Source: Phymatolithon calcareum
Taxonomy: Eukaryota > Rhodophyta > Florideophyceae > Hapalidiales
NCBI GenBank assembly: GCA_977006965.1
Contig: OZ345370.1
Coordinates: forward strand, 1,612,001 to 1,676,000
Reading direction: 5' to 3'
Length of the DNA stretch: 64,000 nucleotides
The notes under the pieces are model-generated. The model saw only the letters and a program-made list of their open reading frames with translations, made no database searches and was not told the origin of the DNA. The first letter of the stretch is position 1; each line of letters begins with the position of its first letter. Positions 31,118 to 41,790 of this stretch are shown one piece after another. The position numbers were made by a program, and so were the translations under genes.

Positions 31118-33016
31118 ATGTCCGATCCCATGGATAACTCAGTTGCCGTTCTACAGGAAAGCTGTGCTGCCCCACTTGGGCCTCGCACAATCTTCGACCT
31201 TCTCAATGAGATCTCGTTGCAGAACATCATCAGGCACGTGAGCAAATGTCCTCGTCGAATGGATTGGGCTTCTTTTTTATCGCCGAATGACGCCATAATG
31301 TTGTACACAATGGGTGGAAAGCTCACAGATGTCGCGAAGAAAATGTTCACGCAGATATCTGTCTGGCGCTATTTCACACAGAACAAACAGGGGGAGTACT
31401 ACAACTACCACCCCCAGGAGTTGTGCCTTAACTTGCAGCTCACCGACAGCAATGTTTTTGCCCGAATTATGGCAGAAGCTGATCAATATCCTTCTCTCCT
31501 CGCATTCCTGGACCTACCCACGACGCCTTTGACTTGTCGTCTCTGGTCCAACTTGTCCACGCGTATTGAGCCGATCAGGGCTCTACACATCCTCGGTGCC
31601 CCGGAACCACCCTTATTCGACTCTGTCCTTGCCGCCGTGGGTCCGCGTCTGAGGACCCTCGGTGTGCGATGCGACAAACCATACTTTGTCGATTCGATCG
31701 CTCGACACTGCTCTGGTATCGTTGAACTCACGCTCTATGAGCGTCATGTGGATCTGGCCCCGATCTGGTATTCTATCGGCCCATCGTTACGTGTGCTGAC
31801 GTTTGAGGAGGCTGTTCAAAACAGTGAAGTGCTCAAGTCGATCCAGACCCGATGCCGGGCGCTCATCAAACTTGACCTGTACGCCGAGTGGGAGAAACGC
31901 AAGCTGAACCCGTCCATTTCCGATCTATACTCGTTGTATGGTGAGCAACTCCAATTCGCAAACCTGTACACCATGGAACCATGGGATTATCGTCGTGTAG
32001 TCGATTCCTGTCCCAATGTGAAATGCGCGGCAAGCTTCACTGAGTTCTCCGAAGAGGGGCTCTTAGTCAAGGAGGGCCTTGAGTCAGTTGGGCCAGCGCT
32101 AAGTATTGCCACTATATCCTTTGCTGATGACCGGGTGATGACGAGTGGGCTTGCGGAGGCTGCAAACATGTGTCGAAACCTCCGAGAGCTCAAAATTGAC
32201 GACCTCAAGCTCGATGCTTTCAAGGTTATGGCCGCACTGTTCTCTCTTCCCAAGTCTCAACTCAAGATCCTTTCCGTCAGTGACGTGCATCGGGACTCAC
32301 GGAGTATGTTGGCCGCTATCGCAAACAATACGGGAGCCCTCACCAAATTTTCGTACAGTGGATATATGACACCACATGAAACTGTGTTGGGTGTTCGCGG
32401 CCTTGTTTCCGGTAACCCTAATCTCGTGCAGCTTGACTTAAAGCTGCAAGGAAAGGAAACAGCGGAACCGGTGAACGTGTACGCTTCAACCTCCGAAGAA
32501 GAGTTTGGAGGGACAGCTTCATACAGTGGGTATGAAGAGACGAGCGCCCCGCAAGACGATGACGATTCATATTTTGAGATAAGCCGTAGCTTCCGACGAA
32601 CGTCGAGGGACATCAATGTTGATCGGGATCTCGCCGCGGTAGAAACGCACAACATTGACCGAAATCTGGCCGCGCCGCTCCGTAACATTGACCGCGAACT
32701 CGCGGAGGAGTCCAACTTCGACCGTGAGTTGGCTATTGTCGAGCAGCGTGACGAAGATGAGGTGTGCGAAGAGCACTTAGAAGACGAAGAAGAAGACGTG
32801 TACTTTGAGCGTTCGGAAATACCAAGCGATTCAGATCTGGTGGACTTCGTGAGGGCGGTTTACATGGCAACGGATCTTCGGGAGCTGACGATTCAAATTC
32901 CGCACCACCTTATCCCGGAACCGCCTATTTTGAACCAAGCTGTCGCGAAGGCCTGCCTTCCTTTGCGCCCTAGGCGAGTCCATGTTTGCATCGGCAACTT
33001 TTACTACCTGCGTTAG
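31118..33016 (+). CDS. F-box/LRR-like protein with a tandem DR-x-LA repeat
   Basis: 632 residues from ATG 31118, the first ATG in the open frame. An F-box-like helix pair (TIFDLLNEISLQNIIRHVSK) near the N-terminus is followed by irregular leucine-rich repeats (for example LRTLGVRCDK, IVELTLYERHV, LRVLTFEEAV, LRELKIDDLKL, LKILSVSDVHR, LVQLDLKLQG). This is the layout of SCF ubiquitin-ligase substrate receptors; the F-box itself is weak, so the role is tentative. Between 32611 and 32745 four short repeats of the type (N-I/V/F)-DR-(D/N/E)-LA occur, then an acidic stretch and a last LRR-like strand (LRELTIQIPH). I do not know that repeat from other F-box proteins. Confidence 0.6.
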   Translation: MSDPMDNSVAVLQESCAAPLGPRTIFDLLNEISLQNIIRHVSKCPRRMDWASFLSPNDAIMLYTMGGKLTDVAKKMFTQISVWRYFTQNKQGEYYNYHPQELCLNLQLTDSNVFARIMAEADQYPSLLAFLDLPTTPLTCRLWSNLSTRIEPIRALHILGAPEPPLFDSVLAAVGPRLRTLGVRCDKPYFVDSIARHCSGIVELTLYERHVDLAPIWYSIGPSLRVLTFEEAVQNSEVLKSIQTRCRALIKLDLYAEWEKRKLNPSISDLYSLYGEQLQFANLYTMEPWDYRRVVDSCPNVKCAASFTEFSEEGLLVKEGLESVGPALSIATISFADDRVMTSGLAEAANMCRNLRELKIDDLKLDAFKVMAALFSLPKSQLKILSVSDVHRDSRSMLAAIANNTGALTKFSYSGYMTPHETVLGVRGLVSGNPNLVQLDLKLQGKETAEPVNVYASTSEEEFGGTASYSGYEETSAPQDDDDSYFEISRSFRRTSRDINVDRDLAAVETHNIDRNLAAPLRNIDRELAEESNFDRELAIVEQRDEDEVCEEHLEDEEEDVYFERSEIPSDSDLVDFVRAVYMATDLRELTIQIPHHLIPEPPILNQAVAKACLPLRPRRVHVCIGNFYYLR

Positions 33017-33269
33017 CATGCTCTTGTGGCCGAAATTGTTGTCTCGTAAATAAATGCTGCTCAAGGCACCTTCATTCCAAAGTCCCTGGTTGCCAGTTCC
33101 ATTGGTCTCACTCTTCAGCTCACCCTTTGGATGAGACGGTGGCATGTTGACCACTTGACACCAAAACCGCCCACCGCGACGCTAGTTTGCTCCGAAAGGT
33201 CCTCCACTTGGGCAGCTTCGCGGTGCTCCCAGCAGGGACAATGACCAGGAACAATTTGTTGTTCAGATA

Positions 33270-34016
33270 TTAGTTTGCGCCGAAGAAGCGAATTCTAATA
33301 TGAGCAAACTTGCGTCGCCAAAGAGGAACAAGAATCCGCACAGGTGCTGGGACTTGGCGTTCAAAATTACGGCGGTCCTGTGGAGTACCGCCCCCACCAT
33401 GGACGGCATCACGGAAGACGACGAGAGCGACTCGTGCCTGTCGACCGCTCAGCGACCGAATCACCCGCTGATTAAACAATTCCTGTTCTTGTTCTGAGAA
33501 CAACTCAGCAACTAACGGCACCAACAACCGCTCTTCCGCCGCAAACATTGCTGCAGCCTCACCTGCCAGTGCCCGCAAGTCGCGCCGCACCCCAGTCACG
33601 CTTCGAGTGCACACTCGGGCAGGCGCACCGTCAACATGTTCTGTGGAAACGAGCCTTGTCAGAGACTTTCGCAGGTCTTCGCGGCGACGACTAGCAGTGC
33701 GCCGTCGGACGGACAGTGCGACAAGGGTGATACGCCTTGTGCGTCCTAAGCGTTCACCCACCCAAGGGAACATTAGGTGTGACTCAACATCGTCGTGGAC
33801 CTTCCAGTTGTCGTCGAGAACATGTGAATACGCGGCAAGCAGCTCGGCGCGCGCTGCAGCGCCGGTCGGTCCGGCTTCACACAACGGCCGCGGCGCTGCG
33901 GCCGCGGCCACACGGCCCAAGTCACGTACAACTGCTAGGTGATGCCAACGCCAACCGTAAACACGAAAGTTTGATTCCAGAACAGAGGCGGGCGCGGGTG
34001 AAGGAGCACCTCCCAT
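33270..34016 (-). CDS. Hemerythrin-like HHE-domain protein
   Basis: 248 residues from ATG 34016. The sequence suggests a four-helix bundle with candidate di-iron ligands: HH in YGWRWHHLAVVRDL, His and Glu in DDNWKVHDDVESHLMFPW, and EE in AGEAAAMFAAEERLLVPLV followed by AELFSEQEQEL, a pattern common to bacterial-type HHE cation-binding domains. Such proteins bind oxygen or iron or sense redox state; I infer the class from motif spacing only. The last third (from about VVFRDAVHGGGG) is basic and unmatched. No transit peptide is apparent. The fused C-terminal domain of the protein at 27254-28675 is a degenerate paralogue. It is divergent from leucine aminopeptidase, with 253 bp between the ATGs. 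Confidence 0.6.
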   Translation of the reverse strand: MGGAPSPAPASVLESNFRVYGWRWHHLAVVRDLGRVAAAAAPRPLCEAGPTGAAARAELLAAYSHVLDDNWKVHDDVESHLMFPWVGERLGRTRRITLVALSVRRRTASRRREDLRKSLTRLVSTEHVDGAPARVCTRSVTGVRRDLRALAGEAAAMFAAEERLLVPLVAELFSEQEQELFNQRVIRSLSGRQARVALVVFRDAVHGGGGTPQDRRNFERQVPAPVRILVPLWRRKFAHIRIRFFGAN

Positions 34017-34269
34017 TTCTGCGGTGCATGTCCTTTTATGTCTAGAGCGTACGAACCCACGTGGAAGCTGAAACTGAGGCGCTCAGGCCCCGAAATTTAA
34101 CACGAAGATTCTTAAGCATTGTCCCGTTCGGTCCGCGAATAGGTCCTTAACGACATTATCTGGCGTGATCTGGATCCTCCATTTTGGCTGGCCCATCTCA
34201 CGACATGCGCTGTTGCATACAGCGATCCGTTTTATCAGCCCATCGTCGGTTGCCCGACCCTCCAGCACC

Positions 34270-36120
34270 ATGTCTACATCCCCCACTGCAGTAACATTCA
34301 TAGCCGGATCCGTTGTTCGTCTCGGGATTTGCCGCGGCCTCTCCTCTCGCGCCCTCTCCCGGCACGCCCCCGCCAATTCGTCCCGCAGTACGCCGCGTCG
34401 AGCGCGCTTCGTGAGCTCCGCCACAACCCCCGTAGCTACTCCTATGTCCACTATGAAGGAGCGTGCAGTACTTGACACTGACTGTACTGCCCTAGTCCTT
34501 CGCCCGGAACAGGGAAAGGGTGTAAATGTAGTTTCAAGGCCGGCGCTTGAGGAGATCAAAACAGATCTCCTGGTCATTGCTGTGCGTTCCGCCGATGAGG
34601 GCAAGGACTTTACACTTCCCAAGGACGTCGTCGAATTTGACAAGAAGGATGCAGATGGCGCAATATCAGAGCTAGCAGCAGATGCTGACTTTGACGGCAA
34701 GGCCGGATCCTCCACGGACACCCTCAGAGTTGCCGGCAAATCCGTCAAGCGTGTTGTGCTGTACGGCCTTGGTGAAGGCGACGCAGGTGCCGCAGCGAAG
34801 GCCGCCGCGTTTGCTGTCAATAAGGGTAAGGCAATTTCAAGCTGCACTTCCGTCGCATTATATCTTGACGGTGGTTTTGAAGGCGCCGTCGCTGGTGCCG
34901 CCGAGGGCGCATGTATCGCTGCGTACATTGATGAGCGCTTCAAGGGTGACAAAGAGAAGGACAATAACGATTCAAACAAACCAAAGCCAGAGCCCCCGAA
35001 TGAGATCGTTCTTGTGGGCGTGTCCGGCGATATTTCCGCCGATGTTGCCAGGGGTCAAGCAATCGCCGCTGGTATAATTGCTGCCAAGGAAGTTGTTACA
35101 GCGCCGGCAAACAGCCTTACGCCGGAGGGACTGGCGGATGCCGCTCGGCTTGTCGCTCGTGAGGCCGGGCTCGAAATTAAGGTGCTGGGGCGTGAGGAGT
35201 GCAAAGAGCTCGGTATGGGCTGCTATTTAGGCGTCACACAGGGCTCTCTACGTGAGCCACAGTTTATTCATCTCACGTATACCCCGAGTGGTGATGTGAA
35301 AAAGAAGGTTGCGCTCGTCGGTAAGGCAGTCACCTTTGACTCTGGTGGATACAACCTCAAGTCTGGCGCAGGAAGCATGATTGAACTCATGAAGTGGGAT
35401 ATGGGCGGAAGCGGAGCTGTGCTTGGTGCTGCGGCTGCGATCGGTCGCGTGAAACCCGCTGATGTGGAGGTGCATTTCATCATGCCTGCGTGTGAGAATA
35501 TGATCTCAGACCGCGCCATCCACCCTGGCGACATCCTCACGGCGAGCAACGGCAAAACTGTTGAAGTGATTAACACTGATGCTGGTAAGCGAGCACTAGC
35601 CCACCAAACTTTTGTATCCTTTGGTTCCATTGGCACTCACTAATTCGTTTTTTTTGTTTTGGAAAACGTAGAGGGAAGATTATGTCTTGCTGATGCGCTG
35701 GTTTACGCGGAGAAACTCGGGGATGTGGACTGCATTCTTGACATTGCAACCCTCACAGGAGCGATCATTATCTCGCTCGGCAACGATGTGGCTGGATTCT
35801 GGACCCCCAGTGACACGCTTGCGGAGGATCTGATCTCCGCTGGTAAAGCAGGCGATGAGGAGCTTTGGCGCATGCCACTTGTCAAGGGATATGCTGAACA
35901 GCTTAAGAGCAAAATCGCTGATTTACGCAACATTGGCACAGGGCGTGGCGGAAGTTCCATCACCGCGGCACTGTTTCTCAAAGAGTTTGTCAGCTTGGAG
36001 AAGTGGAGCCACATTGATATCGCCGGCACCGCGTGGGCCGAAAAGAAGGGAGGGGCTACCGCGTTCGGCGTCAAGACGCTGCTCAACTATGTCGAGAGTG
36101 TCGCCCAGGTGAAGGAATAG
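34270..36120 (+). CDS. LAP: M17 leucine aminopeptidase (cytosol aminopeptidase family)
   Basis: Two exons, 34270-35584 and 35672-36120, split inside the family signature: exon 1 ends VINTDA, and removing the 87-bp intron (GTAAGC...CGTAG) gives [14 protein letters not shown]. The product is 587 residues. The first ~75 residues are Ser/Arg/Ala-rich without acids, consistent with an organellar (plastid or mitochondrial) transit peptide. The catalytic domain has [14 protein letters not shown] (active-site Lys and metal Asp), [35 protein letters not shown], and the C-terminal [21 protein letters not shown]17 enzymes are hexameric two-metal exopeptidases that trim N-terminal Leu and other residues in protein turnover. 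ATG 34270 is the first in frame. Confidence 0.96.
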
Positions 36121-37364
36121 GATATCGCTGCACCAGCGGATGGGCGGTAAATTTTTAAATCTCACGTTCGTCTTCAGAATAGGTGACGCGTTGGAATGCG
36201 GACTTGGAAGCGCGCGGGGCTTTAAGTTGGGATATGCTTGCGGAAGCAATCGCCCCCATTTTAATTGAGCAGCGCTAAATGGCGGCAGGGAATTTCTGTT
36301 CAGCGCCTTATTCGTCCGTTCTAATATTAATGGGCCTCTAGTAATGCAGTTCTGTTGACATGAAACGAAAAGACATATACGTTGAGATTTGTAAAATGAA
36401 AGAAATTGAGATTCTGATCCATGGTCGTGAACGGAAAGATGTCCTCTATGCAAATGACCCCCCCCCCCCCAGCGCTTAAGCTGAGCCATGTCTTCATGAA
36501 TCCCTCAACCTTCGTGCCTTCTGTTGAAGCCTTGGGCTTCAATGGACATTTGGATTCAGTTCCTGGTAGCAAGGATGTCACGCACCGGACGTCCTACATT
36601 CTTGCGGCCATATCCTTCCGAAACTAACGTTCTTCGCCTAGAGCTGGATGACTTTTTTTGTTACTTCTGATTGCTGATGACACTGCTAAGCATTATTCTA
36701 TACTTTCCGCTTCTAATTTCTTAACTCGCTTGCAACTATGGTCAGACAGAGCCTCAACTGAAGATGCGAGTTGAATGACAAGAGCAAAAGCAACGAGAAA
36801 TTTGAAATCAAGGGCTGCGAAAAAACAGAAGTTCACTTCACAGGAGACGCCTTAACTTGAAAATGTATGAAGAACCGCTCGTCTCCAAATGGAGACGATA
36901 AACTTTTGCATTGGTAACGAAATTTGCTGGAAAAGTGAGTTTTGCTCTTTTTCCAACACCACTAACCTTTACTAATTCTAACCGAAGTTCAAACACGAAC
37001 CTTTTTCCCAACTTTCGCGTGTCGCGGATTCTCAAGCTTCGCCGTCTAGAAGATCTGCGAAGTGGACACTTCTCTCTCCTGCAGTGGCCGGGACGATATC
37101 CCTTAAACATACTGTTCTGCTTGTTTGATTTGACGAGTTCTCGAGACTAACATTGCATCAATACTGGAACCGGCTTGGTGACAAAAAACTTCTCCGAGAT
37201 GTTCTGCTACTAATTCTCGCTTGCAATGGCTCTCGGCAACAACGCAATAACCCAATCTGCAGAATACGCAACCAAAAGCGTGGCATCAACACACCGGCAT
37301 CAATACCAAAAGACCACTAAACGTTTTAATACAAGATGCTACAGTTTTCTCGGTCCACACAACA
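36121..37364. other. Intergenic region, no gene recognised
   Basis: About 1.2 kb. The one feature is a run of 13 C at 36458-36470. Short open frames (36421-36627, 36838-37110) lack motifs. Confidence 0.5.
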
Positions 37365-37706
37365 TTACTGAACCAAGGGGGCGCTGGCAGCAACATTCGG
37401 AACACGGAAGACGGACGCACCGGATGCACCGACTTCTTCAACAACTTCGACAATTTCAACTGGCTCCTCGCCATCGACAAGTAGCTGCTGGGCCGCCGCG
37501 ACCGGCACAGCAGGCGCTGCAGGTGTGTTCAGGCGCAGCGGGACAATAGTGCTGCGATGAGCGGCCAGAAGTGATGCACGGGCGCCGTGGCGGGGACACA
37601 CGGCCGTTGCAGTCGGAGAAGGCGGGGCGCGTGGTGGCAGAGCAGGACTACCAGGGGAACGCGGCGGCGGGAGGACTGGACTTACGCGAGGAGAAGCCGT
37701 CATCAT
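37365..37706 (-). CDS. Possible small Pro/Ala-rich protein
   Basis: A 113-codon frame starting with two ATGs. The N-terminal half is Pro/Ser/Arg-rich (RVSPVLPPPRSPGSPALPP), the C-terminal part has an acidic VDGEEPVEIVEVVEEVG stretch. It stands in otherwise noncoding sequence and is more GC-rich than its surroundings, as coding regions here are, but I recognise no family. It could be a real small gene or a chance frame in a GC-rich patch; the opposite strand is open over part of the same stretch. Confidence 0.35.
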   Translation of the reverse strand: MMTASPRVSPVLPPPRSPGSPALPPRAPPSPTATAVCPRHGARASLLAAHRSTIVPLRLNTPAAPAVPVAAAQQLLVDGEEPVEIVEVVEEVGASGASVFRVPNVAASAPLVQ

Positions 37707-38349
37707 GCTTGTTTTAGATCGGTGGGATCGGATCTGTTTTCTGGGATTCTGATTTCAGAGGTTGGGCTGAGTGCGCATGGGCACAGGTACCGTGGCTGGC
37801 GGCTCATGTTGAGGGAGTGCGTGCGGGCAAATGTGTGCGGAAAGGCAGAAAACATGAAATCGGAAAACCGATGCGAGATTTAGTCTGAATCCGAAAACGG
37901 CCAATCGTCGAAGGGTCCTCTGCAAATCGATTTTCTGCCGTCCAGTGGAATTGCAACACGTGCTGCAATTTTTGCATGATTTTGACTGGGCTGCCGCGTC
38001 TCCGGATGGATCACCACATGAAATGGAAGCTGCGCATTGCACTTCAGTTACAGAATTGCGGCGCAAAGCTCAACGGCAAAGCCGATTTGGATTTAATATT
38101 TGCTCTGTGTTGAAATAATGTAAATGTTAACAAGGAACTGCGTGAAGCGTACCTGTGCAAAAATATTGATGGCGCGAAATGTGCCACCTGCCCTCAAGAA
38201 ATATGAGCAACATGTCTGGCGGAAGTGCCACAGCGGAATGTTGCAAATGTCCGTAATAATGTGAAAGAATGAACCTCATTCCGGGCAATGTAGGCAATCG
38301 TTCCGACGGGAATCGACGGATTACCATCGAGAAAAAATCTGACCGCAGC
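37707..38349. other. Intergenic region 3' of the AGC kinase
   Basis: 643 bp. Nothing recognised beyond the probable 3' untranslated region of the kinase gene (minus strand). Confidence 0.5.
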
Positions 38350-40026
38350 TCACGTCGAGTTCTGCGGCAACTTAAGTTGGTGCGGGGGCTTAATTTGGGG
38401 TGCCTGTGGATTCTTCTGAGCCGCCTGTTGCATCCTCTGCAGCTTTTTGCGCTGTCGGCGCTTCCTCTGCTTTCCACCTGTGCTCTGTTGAGCACCATCA
38501 CTTGCCGCGGCAGCGACGTTTTCGCGCGCCTGCGTGGCAGCAGCGTGGACCAGAGCGGGCTGGGCGTGCGCTGGAGTAGCTGAAGAAAACGGCGAGATGG
38601 ATGTCTGCTTAATAGGGGTGTTAACGTGCGAAGGAAGTTTCACTTTGTCGTCGAGAATCTCAACTGCTTCCGCGGCATCAACAGAAAACTCTGCGCGCTC
38701 TGCAGCAAGGGTATGCGTGTGCAGGCTCGGTGTCAAAGCGGGGGTTGAGAAGTTGATGTCGGCAACAGGGGACGGAGCAGCCGAAACTGGAGGAGCGGCC
38801 ATCGCAAAATGGACCTCCATACCTGGAGCGACAAAGGAAAAACCGCCCCAAATGGTGTCGTCGACATGCGGTGCTGCGGAGGGGTGCGAATGGAGGCCAG
38901 GAGACGACGCCGGGGTTGCACCGCGGGCTGAGACTCGGCGACCAGGAATGGAGATAGGCGCCGGCGAGTGAATCGAGATGTTTGCCTGTGTCAGCGAAGG
39001 GGAGAAGCAACCAACTCCAGCACCGTCATCGCCAACGTTTGGAATGATCGGCGGAACGAGTTCTTTGGCACGTACGGCGTCCCAGTCGACACCTTTGAAC
39101 CACGGGTGTGCCCGGATGGCTGCTGGGTCCGTAAGGCGCTTCTCAGGGTCGCGGGTGATAAGTGCGCGAATAAGTGAGTGACATTCGCGAGAAAGCCACG
39201 TGGGAAGTTTGAACTTGCACTTGAGAATGCGATCGTGCAATTTCTTGCGTGTCGTACGCCCTTTCTCACGTAATGGGGAAAATGGCGGTTCACCGACGAG
39301 ACAATCGAAGAGGAAGACTCCGAATGCCCAATAATCAGCCGGCTTACCTGTATGAGGCTCACGCGCAAGAGTTTCCGGTGCCATATAGTCCTCGGATCCG
39401 CACCACGAGTGCTGCTGGTCGAGGAGACCGCGAAGGTCCTTCGCAAGGCCAAAGTCAGTGAGTACAAGGTGCCCGTCACCGTCGAGGAGCAAGTTTTCAG
39501 GCTTAATGTCACGGTGAACTACATCCATGTTATGCAGCGCCTCCAAGGCAAGAAGGAGTTCCGCAGCGTAAAACTTTGTGGCGGTTTCGCTCAGCATGGC
39601 CTCGTGGCGGAGATGGTACATGAGTTCACCACCGGATGCAAAGTCCATAACAAGATATACACGCTTCGAAGTTTGAAAGGCGACATGCAGACGGACGATA
39701 AACGGCGCAGAGTCGCCTAAATTGGAGCCAACCATTGCGAGAATATTACGTTCGGCATGTGCGTCGCGTACAGCGCGACGCTCAATAAGATTATCTTTCT
39801 CCATGACCTTCATGGCGTACACAGCATTGGTAGCGCGATGACGGACGAGAAAAACCTTGCCGAAGCCGCCCTTACCGATAAGACAAACAATGTCGAACGA
39901 ATCGAGACGACGGCGGCCAGCGGTGGGGCTGGAGGCTGGCCCTGGTGGGGCGACATCTTCCTCGCCCAGAGATTCCAGGGAGAGCCCAGGAATGCGCGCC
40001 GCCAAGCCTGGCTCCGCGCTCTCCAT
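38350..40026 (-). CDS. AGC-family protein kinase, S6K-like
   Basis: 558 residues from ATG 40026 (MESAEPGLAARIPGL). The kinase domain starts near residue 43: Gly loop IGKGGFGKVF (50-59), catalytic Lys73 in YAMKVM, HRDIKPENLL (Asp173), TDFGLAKDL (Asp191), activation segment SWCGSEDYMAPE with Ser207 where most AGC kinases have Thr, then AGC tail FKGVDWDAVRAKELVPPIIP. Further on, TIWGGFSFVAP (about 391-401) matches the hydrophobic motif of p70 S6 kinase (FLGFTYVAP), with Ser397 as the likely TOR-complex site. This suggests a PDK1/TOR-regulated growth kinase. A Pro/Ser-rich linker separates tail and motif, and the C-terminus is basic (KQRKRRQRKKLQRM) then Gln/Pro-rich. Single exon. Confidence 0.9.
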   Translation of the reverse strand: MESAEPGLAARIPGLSLESLGEEDVAPPGPASSPTAGRRRLDSFDIVCLIGKGGFGKVFLVRHRATNAVYAMKVMEKDNLIERRAVRDAHAERNILAMVGSNLGDSAPFIVRLHVAFQTSKRVYLVMDFASGGELMYHLRHEAMLSETATKFYAAELLLALEALHNMDVVHRDIKPENLLLDGDGHLVLTDFGLAKDLRGLLDQQHSWCGSEDYMAPETLAREPHTGKPADYWAFGVFLFDCLVGEPPFSPLREKGRTTRKKLHDRILKCKFKLPTWLSRECHSLIRALITRDPEKRLTDPAAIRAHPWFKGVDWDAVRAKELVPPIIPNVGDDGAGVGCFSPSLTQANISIHSPAPISIPGRRVSARGATPASSPGLHSHPSAAPHVDDTIWGGFSFVAPGMEVHFAMAAPPVSAAPSPVADINFSTPALTPSLHTHTLAAERAEFSVDAAEAVEILDDKVKLPSHVNTPIKQTSISPFSSATPAHAQPALVHAAATQARENVAAAASDGAQQSTGGKQRKRRQRKKLQRMQQAAQKNPQAPQIKPPHQLKLPQNST

Positions 40027-40325
40027 TGCTGGGAAGACGAGGGCTAAGGCGGCGCAAGTGGCATGCTTGGAAAGAATATTCTGCCGTCGGTTGGCCGCGG
40101 CGCGGGGTAATGAGCTGCTGTGTCGATTCACGGCGCTGGGGTGTGCGCGAATTGGCGTTCGAAAAAGGGAGTATATGATATGACAGACGCCTGCTCGAGT
40201 GGATAATAATTGGGCTGTAAATTAAAATTGGCCAATGGCAGAAACTCGACTGATGCGGGAATTTCGGTGGGTTCGAAGCCAGCGCTGCAGCGCAATAACA
40301 TGCCAACAGCCAAATTTCGGCCAAG

Positions 40326-40360
40326 AAAATAGTTTACATCATCATGATGTAAACTATTTT
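40326..40360. repeat. Perfect 16-bp palindrome upstream of the kinase gene
   Basis: AAAATAGTTTACATCA, a TCA loop, then TGATGTAAACTATTTT. It lies about 300 bp upstream of the kinase ATG and may be a dimeric protein-binding site or a transposon scar. Confidence 0.75.
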
Positions 40361-40392
40361 ACAATTGGCTTAAAAAATGAAACCTCGAAAAT

Positions 40393-40418
40393 AGTGCTCA
40401 TCATGCATGATTAGCACT
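40393..40418. repeat. Second palindrome of similar design
   Basis: AGTGCTCATCATG and CATGATTAGCACT pair with one mismatch. It is preceded by the same AAAAT as the palindrome 30 bp away, and both have CATCATG at the dyad, so they look like two versions of one element. Confidence 0.7.
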
Positions 40419-41600
40419 CTTTTGGATTTCTCTTCGCTGCGCATAGAGCAACTTACGGAACACAAGCGAGGTGCGAATCATGGCACTGGGATAAAATTTT
40501 CTTTGGGGTTTTTACGATTGCTCGCACAGTAGTGAGGGCCGTCATTCGTTCGTTTAAAGTACTATTATCCGGGCGACGCATTTTGCCGTTCGGCTTTGCA
40601 AACTGAGAATACGACTCTATGGGAGAAGCAGTTCGACAGCGGCGGTAGAAATTTCCTGAGCAAGACCAGTTGTCCCTCTCTGAATCCTGCAGTTTATTCT
40701 ACTCTATTCTATGGTGCTTGTCAAATATAGCACATGGGTTGTTCTTGGGGCTTTTGTGCGAGAAGAAAAGCATAAAAATGGATTCACTCGTTAGGACTGC
40801 CTTCTTCTCTTCTTCCGACCACGAACACCGCGCTTTGCGAATTACTTTGAGATTCAAGGTGCGTGATTAAAGATTAGATGAATTGTTTTCATGTTTGCAC
40901 AAACTTCGGAATATAAGTAAGATGAAATTTCTTGCAACTCATTAACGATGATGATGATCTCAGAATGGAAATAGTAGGTGGTAATGATTACCATATACAG
41001 CACCAGCAGCAGATTCTTTATCGTCGAGAAAAAATGTATCCACAAGAAGTCCAGAAGCTTACATCAGTTAGTCCCGGTGCACTAGAACAGAGCACTTGAG
41101 ATAGAAAAACGCCTTGCTGGTGTGCACCGGTGCCGCAGCACACGAAGTGTGGCCATTGGTGCACACAGGCACATAATTACAGTCAAGTTGGAGAAAAACC
41201 TGGGCAAATTTTGAAATAAATCCCAAAAATCTTCCCATGACGTCATGAGTTGAACTGTGCACAGGCCCAAATACGCACAGCAATGCGCAGCAGCGAATCA
41301 ACTGTAAAAACTTTGTATTTTTGTTGGGTTGGCTTAGTTGATCCACAAACAATGCCCTTTTTTGGTACATTTCGAATTGTTTTCAAGTCTCTATGACACA
41401 ATTCCGAAATTTTTCAAAAATCCTCGCTGCGCACATCACGTTGGCTCCCTTGCCACCATCATGCTTGCGAGAAATGATTTCTTTACATGGTAGAAATGCT
41501 GATTGGCGCATACATTTTTGAAAGCCTCTCATCAACAATGGAGCACCGATGCCACCTTCAGCAGACGCTAAATTCCGGCACGGAATGGTCGGCCCGGCCG

Positions 41601-41607
41601 TATATAG
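41601..41607 (+). promoter_or_regulatory. TATA box of the small membrane-protein gene
   Basis: TATATAG directly after a GC-rich GGCCCGGCCG, in an otherwise mixed region, 184 bp upstream of ATG 41791. The spacing fits a TATA promoter with an untranslated leader of about 150 bp. Confidence 0.5.
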
Positions 41608-41790
41608 TAGTTCGAGCTCAGTTGCGGTCCCTAGCCATCCCGACTACATCAGTGTTGCCCACCTTCCCCTCACCAGTGACGCCTCATCCACAAGCGTCGC
41701 ACCATCCCGCGCTCTAGCTGGGAAGACGCCATCCTTGACAATTCGCGACAAGACATTTCACGAAGGGAAAGCCACAAAACCACCGCCAAG

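Larger units (their letters stand above)
40027..41600. other. Upstream region of the AGC kinase; two palindromes
   Basis: About 1.6 kb without a recognised gene. It should contain the kinase promoter. Two adjacent palindromes at 40326-40360 and 40393-40418 are listed separately; the remainder is AT-rich and unremarkable. Confidence 0.5.

Noticed and set aside
36458-36470. Run of 13 C as a telomere or origin signal
   Set aside because: An isolated homopolymer in noncoding DNA, easily produced by slippage.
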